A DNA stretch of 64,000 nt, from assembly GCF_914767665.1 (NCBI RefSeq), contig NC_059501.1, positions 5,272,501 through 5,336,500 on the forward strand, written 5' to 3'. Of this stretch, positions 20,021-33,000 are shown one piece after another. The notes beneath the pieces are model-generated. The model saw only the letters and a list, made by a program, of their open reading frames with translations, was not told the origin of the DNA and searched no databases. The translations under genes and the position numbers were made by a program. Source of the stretch: Harmonia axyridis. Its lineage: Eukaryota; Arthropoda; Insecta; Coleoptera; Coccinellidae. How positions within the stretch are numbered: the first letter of the stretch is position 1; the number at the start of each line of letters is the position of its first letter.

Positions 20021-20950
20021 ACGGGTGTTTTTTTCGAGGTATATAACTTTAAGTTGACATTACTGTTCAAGATGGCAACCGATTCAACATCTGTCCTTTG
20101 ATTTATTCTCAGTTTGGTTTGGCAATTCATCATGAATAGACTCACGCCTGAACAACGCTTGCAAATAGTGCAATTTTATTTCGAAAATAATGGTTCTGTG
20201 CGGAATTCGTATCGCGCACTACGTCCATTTTATTTTGTTTAGTGATGAAGCGCACTTCTGGTTGAATGGCTACGTCTACAAACAAAACGGCCGCATTTGG
20301 AGTGAAGCAAATCCTCAAGTGTATGTCGAAACACCGTTACATCCAGAAAAACTGACTGTTTGGTGCGCTTTATGGACTGGTGGAATCATTGGTCCGTACT
20401 TCTTCAAAAACGATGATGGCCAGAACGTTACAGTCAATGGTGATCGGTATAAAGCCATGATTACTTACTTTTTCATTCCTGGATTGAACAACCATGATTT
20501 CCAGGAGCTGTGGTTCCAACAAGACGGCGCAACATGTCACACAGCTCGTGTCACAATCGATTTATTGAAAGACACGTTTGGTGACCGTTTAATTTCACGT
20601 TTTGGACCTGTGAATTGGCCTCCAAGATCTTGTGATTTAACACCGCTAGACTACTTTCTGTGGGGCTATGTGAAGTCATTGGTCTATGCAGATAAGCCAC
20701 AAACCCTTGACCATTTGGAAGACAACATTCGCCGTGTTATTGCCGATATACGGCCACAAATGTTGGAAAAAGTCATCGAAAATTGGACGTCCAGATTGGA
20801 CTACATCCGAGCCAGCCGTGGCGGTCATATGCCAGAAATCATATTTAAAATATAGTGCCACAAGATTATCTTGCGGATAAATAAAATTCATGTCAATTGA
20901 ATAAGCCTTCGTTGTTTTATTGCAATTTAAAGTTCTAAAAAAACACCCTT
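20021..20950 (+). mobile_element. DD41D mariner deletion derivative, copy 1
   Basis: A 930-bp element flanked by TA on both sides (20019-20020, 20951-20952). Its imperfect TIRs begin GGGTGTTTTTTT and extend about 37 bp. The start (MNRLTPEQRLQIVQFYFENN) is joined by an internal deletion to the catalytic part. An open frame at 20190-20855 holds SDEAHF, QQDGATCHTA and LTPLDYFLWGYVKS. There are 41 residues between the second and third catalytic Asp, hence DD41D. The deletion removes most of the DNA-binding half and shifts the frame, so it is non-autonomous. This copy has the longest open transposase frame. Confidence 0.85.
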
Positions 20951-20952
20951 TA

Positions 20953-21908
20953 TATCTGTTCGACAAAATCTGAAGACCATTTTGTAATCTGCTCCCAAAA
21001 ACTAACAGTTGATAAATCGAAAAACGTCTGTTGGCCAAGCCTACAAAAAGTTCCGACCCTTGTTCAATGGAAACTACTCGCAATTTGCCAGAAACTCAAG
21101 GTCAAAGTCAATATCAACCGGAATGATAACCAATTCGTAAAAATTGGCCTCAACACGTGATTTTATCGCCGTTCCAAACAATAAATGCCTACTTGTTTGC
21201 CCTTTTTCCAGGGAATAAGACCACAAACATGTCATTCCTATGATTTAACCTGTCAATTGTTGCTCAGATTGAACAGAACCACCCCCACATTTCCTTGTGA
21301 GGGGGGAGATTTCTATTTCCTTGGGGAACAAGGAAAATAACTGATCCTTCGGAAACGTTCTCATGATATTCCATGCCATGTTTGCTCGATTAATGAGAGG
21401 AAATACCTGAGATATTCCAATTTCGTTATTTCTTTCTGTGGTGAAATTGCAGCATACTTTGCGATTTTTTCATTACCTAATTTACGATGGGAATGTCATT
21501 GGGGGAAATTACAAAACATTTTGATACTTATATTAGAACTCATTGAGGAAATAGTGTGGTTTTTAGATGTGTTTTTCCATTTTTCAGCAGGTTTGAAGAT
21601 TGAATTTAATTTTTGAAATGGAAGACTGTTAGTCCAGTAGATATGTACATTTTACCTGGAAAAATTCCTGTCTTAATGAAACTTTTACAGGTTGTGAGGG
21701 GTGTTGTGAGACTACTCTGTTAAGTTATCTAACACGAGGACCCTGTGCTAACTTGAGGAGGGCCGATGGCCGAAGAACCTCAACATTTTCGAACTTTTTT
21801 TGCTCTTTACTTTTGAACTAATGAGTTGTCGACCAAAACGTTCATTTTCAAAGTTGAACAGAATTGAATTCGCTACAATTTTTCCTAAACCTAATGTCAA
21901 CCGAGATA
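20953..21908. other. Non-coding stretch
   Basis: No gene, RNA or element recognised. Confidence 0.4.
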
Positions 21909-22845
21909 TAGGGTGATTTTTTCGAGGTATATAACTTTAAGTTGGCATTACTATTCGAAATGGCGACCGATTTAACAGCTGTCAAGTGGTTTATTCTCAG
22001 TTTGGTTTGGCAATTCATCATGAATAGACTCACGCCAGAACAACGCTTGCAAATAGTGCAATTTTATTTCGAAAATAATGGTTCTGTGCGGAATACATAT
22101 TGCGCACTACGTCCATTTTATTTTGTTTAGCGATGAAGCGCACTTCTGGTTGAATGGATACGTCAACAAACAAAACTGCCGCATTTAGAGTGAAGCTAAT
22201 CCCCAAGTGAATGTCGAAACACCGTTACATCCAGAAAACTGACTGTTTGGTGCGCTTTATGGGCTGGTGGAATCATTGGTCCGTACTTCTTCAAAAACGA
22301 TGATGGCCAGAACGTTACAGTCAATGGTGATCGGTATAGAGCCATGATTACTAACTTTTTCATTCCTGAATTGAACAACCATGGTGTTCAGGAGCTGTGG
22401 TTCCAACAAGACGGCGCAACATGTCACACAGCTCGTGCCACAATCGATTTATTGAAAGACACGTTTGGTGACCGCTTAATTTCACGTTTTGGACCTGTGA
22501 ATTGGCCTCCAAGATCTTGTGATTCAACACCGCTAGACTACTTTCTGTGGGGCTATGTAAAGTCATTGGTCTATGCGGATAAGCCACAAACTCTTGACCA
22601 TTTGGAAGACAACATTCGCCGTGTTATTGCCGATATACGGCCACAAATGTTGGAAACAGTCATCGAAAATTGGACGTCCAGATTGGACTACATCCGAGCC
22701 AGCCGTGGCGGTCATATGCCAGAAATCATATTTAAAATGTAATGCCACAAGATTATCTTGCGGATAAATAAAATTCATGTCAATCGAATAATCCATCGTT
22801 GTTTTATTGCAATTTAAAGTTCTATAACTCTAAAAAAACACCCTT
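21909..22845 (+). mobile_element. DD41D mariner deletion derivative, copy 2
   Basis: Same structure and same internal deletion junction as copy 1 (ctacgtccattttattttg at about 22108-22126). A TGG-to-TAG change at about 22187 and a one-base loss near 22236 further disrupt the frame. The right end is followed by TA. An open segment 22344-22742 retains QQDGATCHTA and PLDYFLWGY. Confidence 0.85.
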
Positions 22846-22847
22846 TA

Positions 22848-23785
22848 TCTATCTGTGTTTTTTGCTGGCCATGTGTCCTAGTTCACATATTGAGTATATT
22901 ATTCCTATCGGAAAACCCTATATCTTCTCTTACTAACGATTCGAAGTCCTCTGGATTCAATAGATGACAAACTTTATTTACCACTCCAATGAATCCTTGG
23001 TTCTTTTTAATTCAGTTCAAGGAAATTTCCCCAATTCAGAAATGCATCCTACCTTTTTCAATATCGACGAAAATAGTACATCTATCTGGGCAACTAAAAA
23101 GTTTGTTTCAGAAACTCTTTTCACTTCCTTCAACCACTCAACAATAGAAGAAGCCAATCAAGTGAATGTAATTACATCTCTTCAGCGAAGTACATAACGT
23201 TAAATTGAGGTAGTTTCATAAAAAAAAAACTAATCGTGGGTGAAATTTTATTTGAACTGAATATGGAATAACTTCAAATTCAATTTCGTTGCCGTCTTAG
23301 CAACAAATACGATAAGCTATCCAGAAATGTATCGTGTAAGACACTTATGTTGACAAATAGGTATCCAAATTGGAGCAGCCTAGAGCACCAAGATTCAGGG
23401 GCGTCTTAATCAACAAAAATCAGATGTGTACAAATTGAAAGTAGTTCAATCAGAAACAACATGAAGAAATGCACTCATCAGGCTTGCCGGTGTTCTCTTT
23501 GATAAACTTTTATTCCATTTTTGGGATCCTTGAAGTTTCAGGAATAATTTTTAATTTCGATTCTTCAATCAAAATTTGTAAGTAACAATTCAAAAAAAAA
23601 TATTAAAATTGAAAGATTTTGCATTTTCAAATTGGGTCAAATCAATACCTCCTAGAAGATCCTGGCATCTAGGATGTGTCTATTGGTGTAACCCCCCATG
23701 AGTGAACTCTATTCAAGCCAATGGTCGCTCTACCAAAACAAATATTTGATGATTGGATTCTCTATTGTTTGTGAAGTAAAACATT
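22848..23785. other. Non-coding stretch 3' of the EF-hand-like gene
   Basis: No recognisable feature; the short + frame at 22964-23197 has no family resemblance. Confidence 0.4.
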
Positions 23786-24001
23786 TTATATGGGAGTGTA
23801 TTTGTCGGTCGCATAAAGTACATCTAACGCTTTTATGAAGGATCTGTAGTCAACTTCGTCTCTCATTCCTCTCTCGAAACCGAAGCACTTGCAGATAACC
23901 TCAAACTCATTGGTAGACACCAGATCTGCCATTCCTCGCATGTGTAGAGCCTTCAGGAACTGCTCTCTAGTCACGGTTCCACAGTTGGCCTTGTCATAAT
24001 C
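23786..24001 (-). CDS. EF-hand-like gene, exon 4 (EF-hand pair)
   Basis: Acceptor ttttttcag precedes GATTATGAC. It encodes DYDKANCGTVTREQFLKAL and the second helix-loop-helix (FERGMRDEVDYRSFIKAL), ending LYATDKYTPI before the stop at 23786. Confidence 0.78.
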   Translation of the reverse strand, partial: DYDKANCGTVTREQFLKALHMRGMADLVSTNEFEVICKCFGFERGMRDEVDYRSFIKALDVLYATDKYTPI

Positions 24002-27000
24002 CTGAAAAAAGTAATAATACTGTACTAGGTACAAAGTAATGAGATCGAAGATCTATGCATTGATTACTTGGATGCTATCATTTACAATCTTCGAAAATTC
24101 CACCTCTGGTGCCCTGTTTGTAACCGTCCCTTATTTAGGAGAAAGTTAGTTGTAACGGGTGTTTATTTTTGAGGTATGTAACTTTAAGTTGGCATTACTG
24201 TTCGAGATGGTGACCGATTTGACAGCTGTCAAGTGATTTATTCTCAGTTTGGTTTGGCAATTCATCATGAATAGACTCACGTCTGAACAATGCTTGCAAA
24301 TAGTGCAATTTTATTTCGAAAATAATGGTTCTGTGCGGAATACGTATCGCACACTACGTCCATTTTATTTTGTTTAGCGATGAAGCGCACTTCTGGTTGA
24401 ATGGCTACGTCAACTAACAAAACTGCCGCATTTGGAGTGAAGCTAATCCTCAAGTGTATGTCGAAACACCGTTTCATCCAGAAAAACTGACTGTTTGGTG
24501 CGCTTTATGGGCTGGTAGAATCATTGGTCCGTACTTCTTCAAAAACGATGATGGCCAGAACGTTACAGCCAATGGTGATCGGTATAGAGCCATGATTACT
24601 AACTTTTTCATTCCTGAATTGAACAACCATGATGTCCAGGAGCTGTGGTTCCAACAAGACGGCGCAACATGTCACACAGCTCTTGCCACAATTGGTTTAT
24701 TGAAAGACATGTTTGGTGACTACCTGTATTTCACGTTTTGGACCTGTGAATTGGCCTCCAAGATCTTGTGATTTAACACCGCTAGACTACTTTCTGTGGG
24801 GCTTTGTAAAGTCATTGGTCTATGCGGATAAGCCACAAACCCTTGACCATTTGGAAGACAACATTCGCCGTGTTATTGCCGATATACGGCCACAAATGTT
24901 GGAAAAAGTCATCGAAAATTGGACGTCCAGATTGGACTACATCCGAGCCAGCCGTGGCGGTCATATGCCAGATATCATATTTAAAATGTTATGCCACAAG
25001 ATTATCTTGCGGATAAATAAAATTCATGTCAATCGAATAATCCATCGTTGTTTTATTGCAATTCAAAGTTCTATAGCTCTAAAAAAACACCCTTCATTAC
25101 AAATTTCGGGGGATCGGCCCCCTCTAGAGTTTTGTATGTAATATCATTATGCCTCTCTCATAGAAGCCCTAGACGTGCATTTTCGCTTTTAGCGATGAAA
25201 AACTCTAAAATATAGCGTATTTTCTCTTTTTAAGTGTCCATATTTGACACGCGCTCAAACTAAATCGAGTCAACTAATCACAAAACTGTCAGAAAAGTTT
25301 TTGTAGTACGAAATCTCATCTTTCTAACTCCACCTAGTTGTACCCAATTCGGCTCATAAAACGCGAGATACAGATAACTAAAGCCATCTATCGCAAAAAA
25401 AATAATGGATTGATTTTCACCACAGCTAATATTAAACAAAATGAATCATGAATCTTGAAAATGCACAATTTTCTCAATTTAGCACATCAAAAATAAATCG
25501 ACTATGGAATTATACAAGTCAATATAAATTTAATCGGTATCAATCTAATAATTCATTTTGCCACAATTCATAATGGAACAAATCGACCCAATCAACGGAA
25601 AAATCAGAGATAACGGTTAATAAGTTCGATGTAATTCATCAACAAAACCAACAAGTCTCCTCTCCAAGACAAAGTAAATATTTTCGGATGGTGACGTACT
25701 TTGGCATGTCTTATTAAAAGTTGCGGGGTAAACATGGCGCGAACATAAAATCTACGTAGAAAGAAACCTGTACGATTATAATGATGTCCGCTCTTCATCA
25801 TCGGTAAAAGACGTTGGGAATTTTACATTAGATTTATAATAGATCCTCTTCCAACGAAAATATCTCAACAAATAAATGAAAAAAAAAATTAAATACACTG
25901 TGTCCGTAAAGTATGGAACACATTCATTTTTAGCTAAAGATACCATTTTAGGAAATAAGCCTGAACCACGTCGATTTTTTATTTTAATTTACCGTATTTT
26001 AAAATAATAATCTAATATACAGGGTGAATTACTTTCGAGTAATGACGTCACCGTCATTTTTTTTTAATGGAACACCCCCATTTTGTCTCAATTTTCTGAT
26101 TACTCTAGCTGAGCTGATTCGAAAAATTTATCACATGTTGATTCCAATTGGTACTGGGTATACAAAAATACAATAGTTTTGTGTGTTAACAATATTATCA
26201 AAAATACTTATTGTCTAGCGGAAATAAACAAATAATGACATTTCACAAAAAACTAGACGACAATGTTTTTTTTAAATTAATTATAAATAATTTCTTTCAT
26301 ATTCTGTCCGCTAGACCACAAGTACCAAACATGTTTGGAAACAGCTCATTTTTATTAATCTAAAAATGTAACAAACTACAGGGTGTTACATTCAAACCAA
26401 TTGCCTCTAGACAATAAGTATTTTTGATAATATTGTTAATTTAACTAATAAAGAATGTTACGCGTTACTTTATGAACACACACAAAACTATTGTATTTTT
26501 GTCCACCCTGTACCAATTGGAATCAACATGTGATACATTTTTGGAATCAGCTCAGCTAGACAAAATTGAGATAAAATGGGGGTGTTCCATTTAAAAAAAA
26601 TGCCGGTGACGTCATTACTCGAAAGTAATTCACCCTGTATATTAGATTATTATGTTGAAATAAGGTAAATTAAAGTAAAAAATCGTCGTGTCAGGATTAT
26701 TTCTTGAAATGGTCTGTTTAGCTGGAAATGAATTTGTTCCATACTTCACGGACACATTGTAGAAGATCACTATGAAAATATAGATTCAGATTAAGATTTA
26801 AGGAGGTGCCATTTAGCACTGCGACCTAATGGTAGAATTTTTTTTTGCATAAGTTGATTAGCAATCAAAATAACGGGTGTTTTTTTTCGAGGTATATAAC
26901 TTTAAGTTGGCATTACTGTTCAAGATGGCGACCGATTTAACGCTGTCAAGTGATTAATGCTCAGTTTGGTTTAGCAATTCATCATGAATAGACTCACGCC

Positions 27001-30000
27001 TCAACAACGCTTGCAAATAGTGCAATGTTATTTCGAAAATAATGGTTCTTACGGAATACGCATCGCGCACTACGTCCATTTTATTTTGTTTAGCGATGAA
27101 GCGCACTTCTGGTTGAATGACTACGTCAACAAACAAAACTGCCGCATTTGGAGTGAAGCTTATCCTCAAGTGTATGTCGAAACACCGTTACATCCAGAAA
27201 AACTGACTGTTTGGTGCGCTTTATGGGCTGGTGAAATCATTGGTCCGTACTTCTTCAAAAACGATGATGGCCAGAACGTTACAGTCAATGGTGATCGTTA
27301 TAGAGCCATGATTACTGACTCTTCCTGAATTCCTGAATTGAACAACCATGATGTCCAGGAGCTGTGGTTCCAACAAGATGGCGCAACATGTCACGCAGCT
27401 CGTGCCACAATCGGTTTATTGAAAGACACGTTTGGTGACCGTTTAATTTCACGTTTTGGACCTGTGAATTGGCCTCCAAGATCTTGTGATTTAACACCGC
27501 TAGAATACTTTCTTGGGGCTATGTAAAGTCATTGGTCTATGCGGATAAGCCACAAACGCTTGACCATTTGGAAGACAACATTCGCCGTGTTATTGCCGAT
27601 ATACGGCCCCAAATGTTGGAAAAGTCATCAAAAATTGGACGTCCAGATTGGACTACATCCGAGCCAGCCGTGGCGGTCATATGCCAGAAATCATATTTAA
27701 AATGTAATGCCACAAGATTATCTTGCGGATAAATAAAATTCGTGTCAATCGAATAATCCATCGTTGTTTTATTGCAATTTAAAGTTCTATAGCTCTAAAA
27801 AAAAACACCCTTCAGAAATCTATATAAATTTCAAAAAATTCTCAACGAAACTATGAAGACTAAGGCCCAGTTTCACCAAATGCTTTAATCTTGACTTAGC
27901 TCTTAAGTGAGGCCTTAGATCACGATTAATGTAATGTAGCGTTTCACCACACTCCAAAGCGCCATTTAATCGACCAATCGCGATTTAGCACTAATCGGCC
28001 ATTTTTGGAGGATTATAACCTTTCAAGTTGAGATTAATAATTGTTTATCAGTATGGAACTCTTGTCTATGTAATTATTTTTCCGGAAATTTCTAATTTTT
28101 GGGTCAATTTTATCAAAATATGACTATAAGTATAGGCTCAATATTTCCCATTTAAAATACACGTAAACTTTGTTTTTGTGTTTTATGAAATTTATTGCAA
28201 AGAATAATTTATTGATATGTTTGATTGAAATATTATTTAATAAGCAGTTAAACTTGTTAATAAAAATAAATAAGTTAATAAAATTACTTATATAGTTTTT
28301 TTTCCAGAATGTGTGGTTTTGTGAAATGGGATCATTTCTTTTTAACTTCTGCAAGTTTCCGACATTTCGAAGCACATCACTCGACATTTTCGGCAAAAAT
28401 TAACTTTGTTTTTTGTTTACAAGATGACAAATGATTTGAAATGCTATGAGTTATGAATGAATGACACCTGACACCTAGCGGCAATGGTGGTCATCACTGC
28501 TAATACGATACAGAACACTATATAACTTTTTGTTCACAACGTTGCCAAATGGTTTGACTATTTAATCGCGATTTGGTTAATCGCGATCATCTTCGGACGG
28601 GTTGATGCATGGTGAAACAGAAAACACTGTTAAGCCTGCTTTATTAACAAGCGGAGTTTAATCAATCTGGGATCAAGTGCTGTTTGGTGAAACTGGGCCT
28701 AAGTATAGTTGCATAATCGAAGATTCGAATCATTTCTGGTCCTATGCCCAAAAGCTCACCGAGACAAAGATACGACGCAATTTCTCGATTAAAAAATGCA
28801 AAAAAATGTTCGACGATAACGAACCTGGAAAACACAGAGGATGTTCATCTGCAGGTCCGGCTTCTTCGCCAGCTTCTGCAAGGCGATCGAAACCTCACGT
28901 CTTTCCTCGAAATTGAGGAAGTTCTTCTCGCAGTCCTTCGTTGGGACGTGCTGTAGGGGTACTATGAGTGGCGCCCTCTCGAGGCAGGACTGCGTGAAGG
29001 ATTCTTCTATGACTTCGGAGAACTTCCTGTAATCTATGCATTCTCGACGGAGTGGGGAAGCAAAGCTGAAAAAAATACAGAATGAATACCATTAATTTTT
29101 TTGAAACATTAGACTTAAAAAGGAACACCACCACGTGACTTTCTCGTGATCTGAGGAGAGACAAAAACAATGTGTGGTATTTCCAGAACGAGTGATTTGT
29201 CATTAGAAATTAGGAATATTAGAATAGTTCCAACTATCGTAGAAGTGAAATACCTTACGACTATTTTTAGAAATTTCAAGAAAATTAGTGCCCCATTTTG
29301 TAATGATTTTTGGTAGGAATTTTTTACGAATATTTTTAAAATACATCAGTGAGAAAAACGAAAATGTTTTGATGTTTAGGCTAATTTGAAACTGGCGATG
29401 AGCATTTGTGTTTAGTGATGGAGCTCATTTATGGTCAAATGAACTTGAAATACAGTGCGCTCAACCATCAATTTATTGCAAAATCAACTTGGTGACAACT
29501 TTATTTCCATAAGTGATCCTGCTAACTGGTCCCCTTGTTCGTGCAACTTAACGCCCCTCGATTACTTTTTATGGAGCTATGTTAAGTCATTGATGTCTAC
29601 CGAAAAAGGAGCAAGTCTTGAAGAATTGGAAGCTGAAATTATCTACCATATTATAATAATAACATGTCATTCCAACACTTTTTCTGTCTTGGATTATTAT
29701 TTGAAGTTCTCCAAGTTCTTACGATCTCACCCATCATTTAAAGAATCTCATAAAAAAAATAATACTAACGTCAGAAATCAATCTTGAAGCTATTTAAAAA
29801 AAACGTCCCTTAATGTAGGTCCACAAATGTCACAAGGTCGGTAAATATTTTCTTATATTTTTTAAGGAGGATATGATTTATCGATTAAGACAGAAAAAAA
29901 ATTGAATAAATTTTGTCTCTGTCTACTGAAATTATTAAAAAATAAAGCATTGCAAAAACCACGACATGCTTAGTTTCAGATCTTGAATCTCTTTCAGTGG

Positions 30001-33000
30001 CGACGCTAGGGGCGCAATTCTGCTGGCACCCCCTTATATTTGAAATACTAAGGCTAAAATGATAACAAGATTAGTAGAACTATAATTTCGATTTAATTTG
30101 GACACCCAAAAAAAAAAATCGGACCCCCTTTGGCCACCCCTGTTTCGAAAGCTGGCGGCGCCACTGATCCCTTTTTATAAAATCAGAAAATATGATCTGT
30201 GATTGAAATTTCAATTCTGGTTTACAGAGTCTGAAGAGTTACAGCTGTAACAATGTTTTTTATAAACCTGTTTGCCCTTCTTCGATCTTCGTCTATAATG
30301 CGAAGTTTTTTTTGTACTTTATGTAGATAAGAACATGTGAGAGTAATGCATTTCAGTTATAGGAGTGATTTCATTGTAAAATTAGAATTTGGATAATGAA
30401 GTGTCTTTCCGGAGAATCTGATCATTTCACGATTAATATTCTCTTGCAAAATATAAAGTTGTAACAAAGACGACGAGGTTTTTAAGTGTTTCGACATTGT
30501 CAGTTGATAACTAATATTTGAAAAAATGCTTGAAGAAAACCCGCAACATCTCAGAAAATTTTATGCCGTGAACAACGGCTGAAAAATATTGAAGTCATCA
30601 AAATCTCTGATGTTGCAAAGTGATATTTTCCTGAATCTGCTGTCAACATTCGCTCCAGAATACAAGTCAAATAATGAATTGTTAAAACTCTTCAATACGC
30701 ACTTTGGACAGCAGCAATCAGGTTTTAATGCAAAAAATGAATTCTCCAGTGCAATACAAAATCCAGAAGAATCTATAAAAGAATGGACTGTTCAGGTAAG
30801 TAGTCTAGCTGCCAATCGCAAATTCAAAAAAGAGTTAAATATGTCTACATGACGGTTTCATTATAGGGTTGTTGAGAAGACCAATCCAGGACTGACTTTT
30901 CCAGGAGGAAGGTGATAAAATTTTGGAAGACGCCATAAGAATAGCTAACAGGTACTTCAAAATAACACGTCACAGGTTAGAAAAGGATCAACGCAGCCAA
31001 GATCTTCATCTCAGTCGTTCCCTAAAATGAACACAGCAGCCTGTGCAGTTTGTGGTATAAGATATCACTTGACGCGTGAGTTCAAAGGTTACAGCTGTCA
31101 TAAATGTCATTGCAGCGATGTAAAATTTCTCTTTATTTAATATCTGTGAAAACAAATCTGATGAACCTATCACCTTGAAATTGAAAATAGAAAATAAAAT
31201 GGTTTTCATATCGATACTGAAACAAATGTGATTTCAGATATTATTCATAAAAATTTTTTTCGTTGTGAACTTTTAGAGAATAATTCAAAATTTTCTTCTT
31301 TTATGCGATAGTGTTTCTAAGCTGTTGGATTTATAAGAGTCAATGTAAACGTAATCAATTCTCAAAATGTTTCTCCGGAAATTGGAAATTATACAGATTG
31401 ATTCAGAATTCATTATCAAATTTTCAGAGTTGTATATTCCAGGTCAAAATGAGACTTTTTTCATACACTTGGGCCCGCAAAGGCTTCGTTGCCGTACTAC
31501 AGACAACAGAGTGAATATTTAAAATTTGAACCTAAAATCTCAAAAACTGAAAGATTTATGAAAACAAAAATTAAAAAATTTAATATATTTATGAAAAAAA
31601 AGTCTTATTTTGACCTGAAAAATACGCTCCTGATTTTAAATCATTAGAAATTGAGGACCTGGACCTCCATTATAAGGAAGAAATTTTCAAATTTGTCTTT
31701 TTTCCAGTAAATTATTGCGAAAGTTTTGGTCTGATAGAGCGACTGAAGTCTAAACTTGATAAGTATTCGAAAAAGGCATTGATTCCTTCAAAAAGGATCG
31801 AATTAAATACATATAAATAAAACAATGGAAATATCTAACCCAAATTTTTCAAAGATAGATCTGTGTTATACACATTGAAATTTAAGGTACTTATAAAATG
31901 TATTGAAACTTTTTGTTGATTTGGAAATAATAACACCAGATAAATCTTATAGTTCGGATTTAGATATACAGTTACATCATATTATATTATTTATATTTAA
32001 TGATTTATGAAATGTTCATATGGAAATTGTGCTCAACTATGCTATCATCATTCTTCTAGTTTCATATTTATTTCGAAACACATCTTAATTGGCCATACTG
32101 AACAAATATGTTTCAATCCGTCCCTGCCTTTCTTAGGTAATTCAAAAAATTTCCGAAAGAGTCAAGTTTACACGGATAAATTTTTGGATAGTGCTGATAG
32201 ACGTCATTGCTAATATTATCTATACAGGATGATTTCTCAAAAATTCATGAGACGATTTTTTGGCTTCAAGGTGTACTGTTAACATAAATTATTTTCGAAT
32301 TTGTTCTCCTTCTGGGTTTTCACAACAATTAGAATTAATCAGATTTAATTTGAAAGTAATTCAGATTTGAGGCTTTATTTGTCACTGTTTTATTTCTATG
32401 AAGCTATGGTCGCCAAACATTTTCACTAGAAAACTATAAAGTAGGTTTTCAAGGTTGTTTGAGACACCAGATTTCAAATTTATTGTTACTCGAGAATATT
32501 TTTCGGATTTCACTTCTAACTACGTAGCTCGAAATATGTACATTGATTCCTAAGAAACTTTCAGAGATTCAAAACTTTTATCCAAATTTCATGCTTTTTT
32601 ATAATAACTCATAATCGAAAAAATATAACATAACATCATTATTAATAATAGAAATTTGCTCTACTAATTTTCAACAAATAAAAAATTGAGCGAACAATAA
32701 CAAGAATTTATAATTCAAAAATTTCAACGTAGTCAAGGCCCAAAAGCCCCCAAGCTTGAAAGTAATAAATGAAAAGGCTTTATTTGCTGCCAATTACAAA
32801 AAAAATCACCAACGTTTCGAGGACTTTTCTCCTCTTTTTCAAGGCAATATTTTGTACTTTCAAATTATACTTATTATTATTTATAAATATAAATAATATT
32901 TATATCAGATATAAAATATCTGACTGAATTCGAAACTTCTGCGGAAGTATAGAAAATAAATAAAATGGTTGCTCAATCGACACAGGATAGTTAAAGGATT

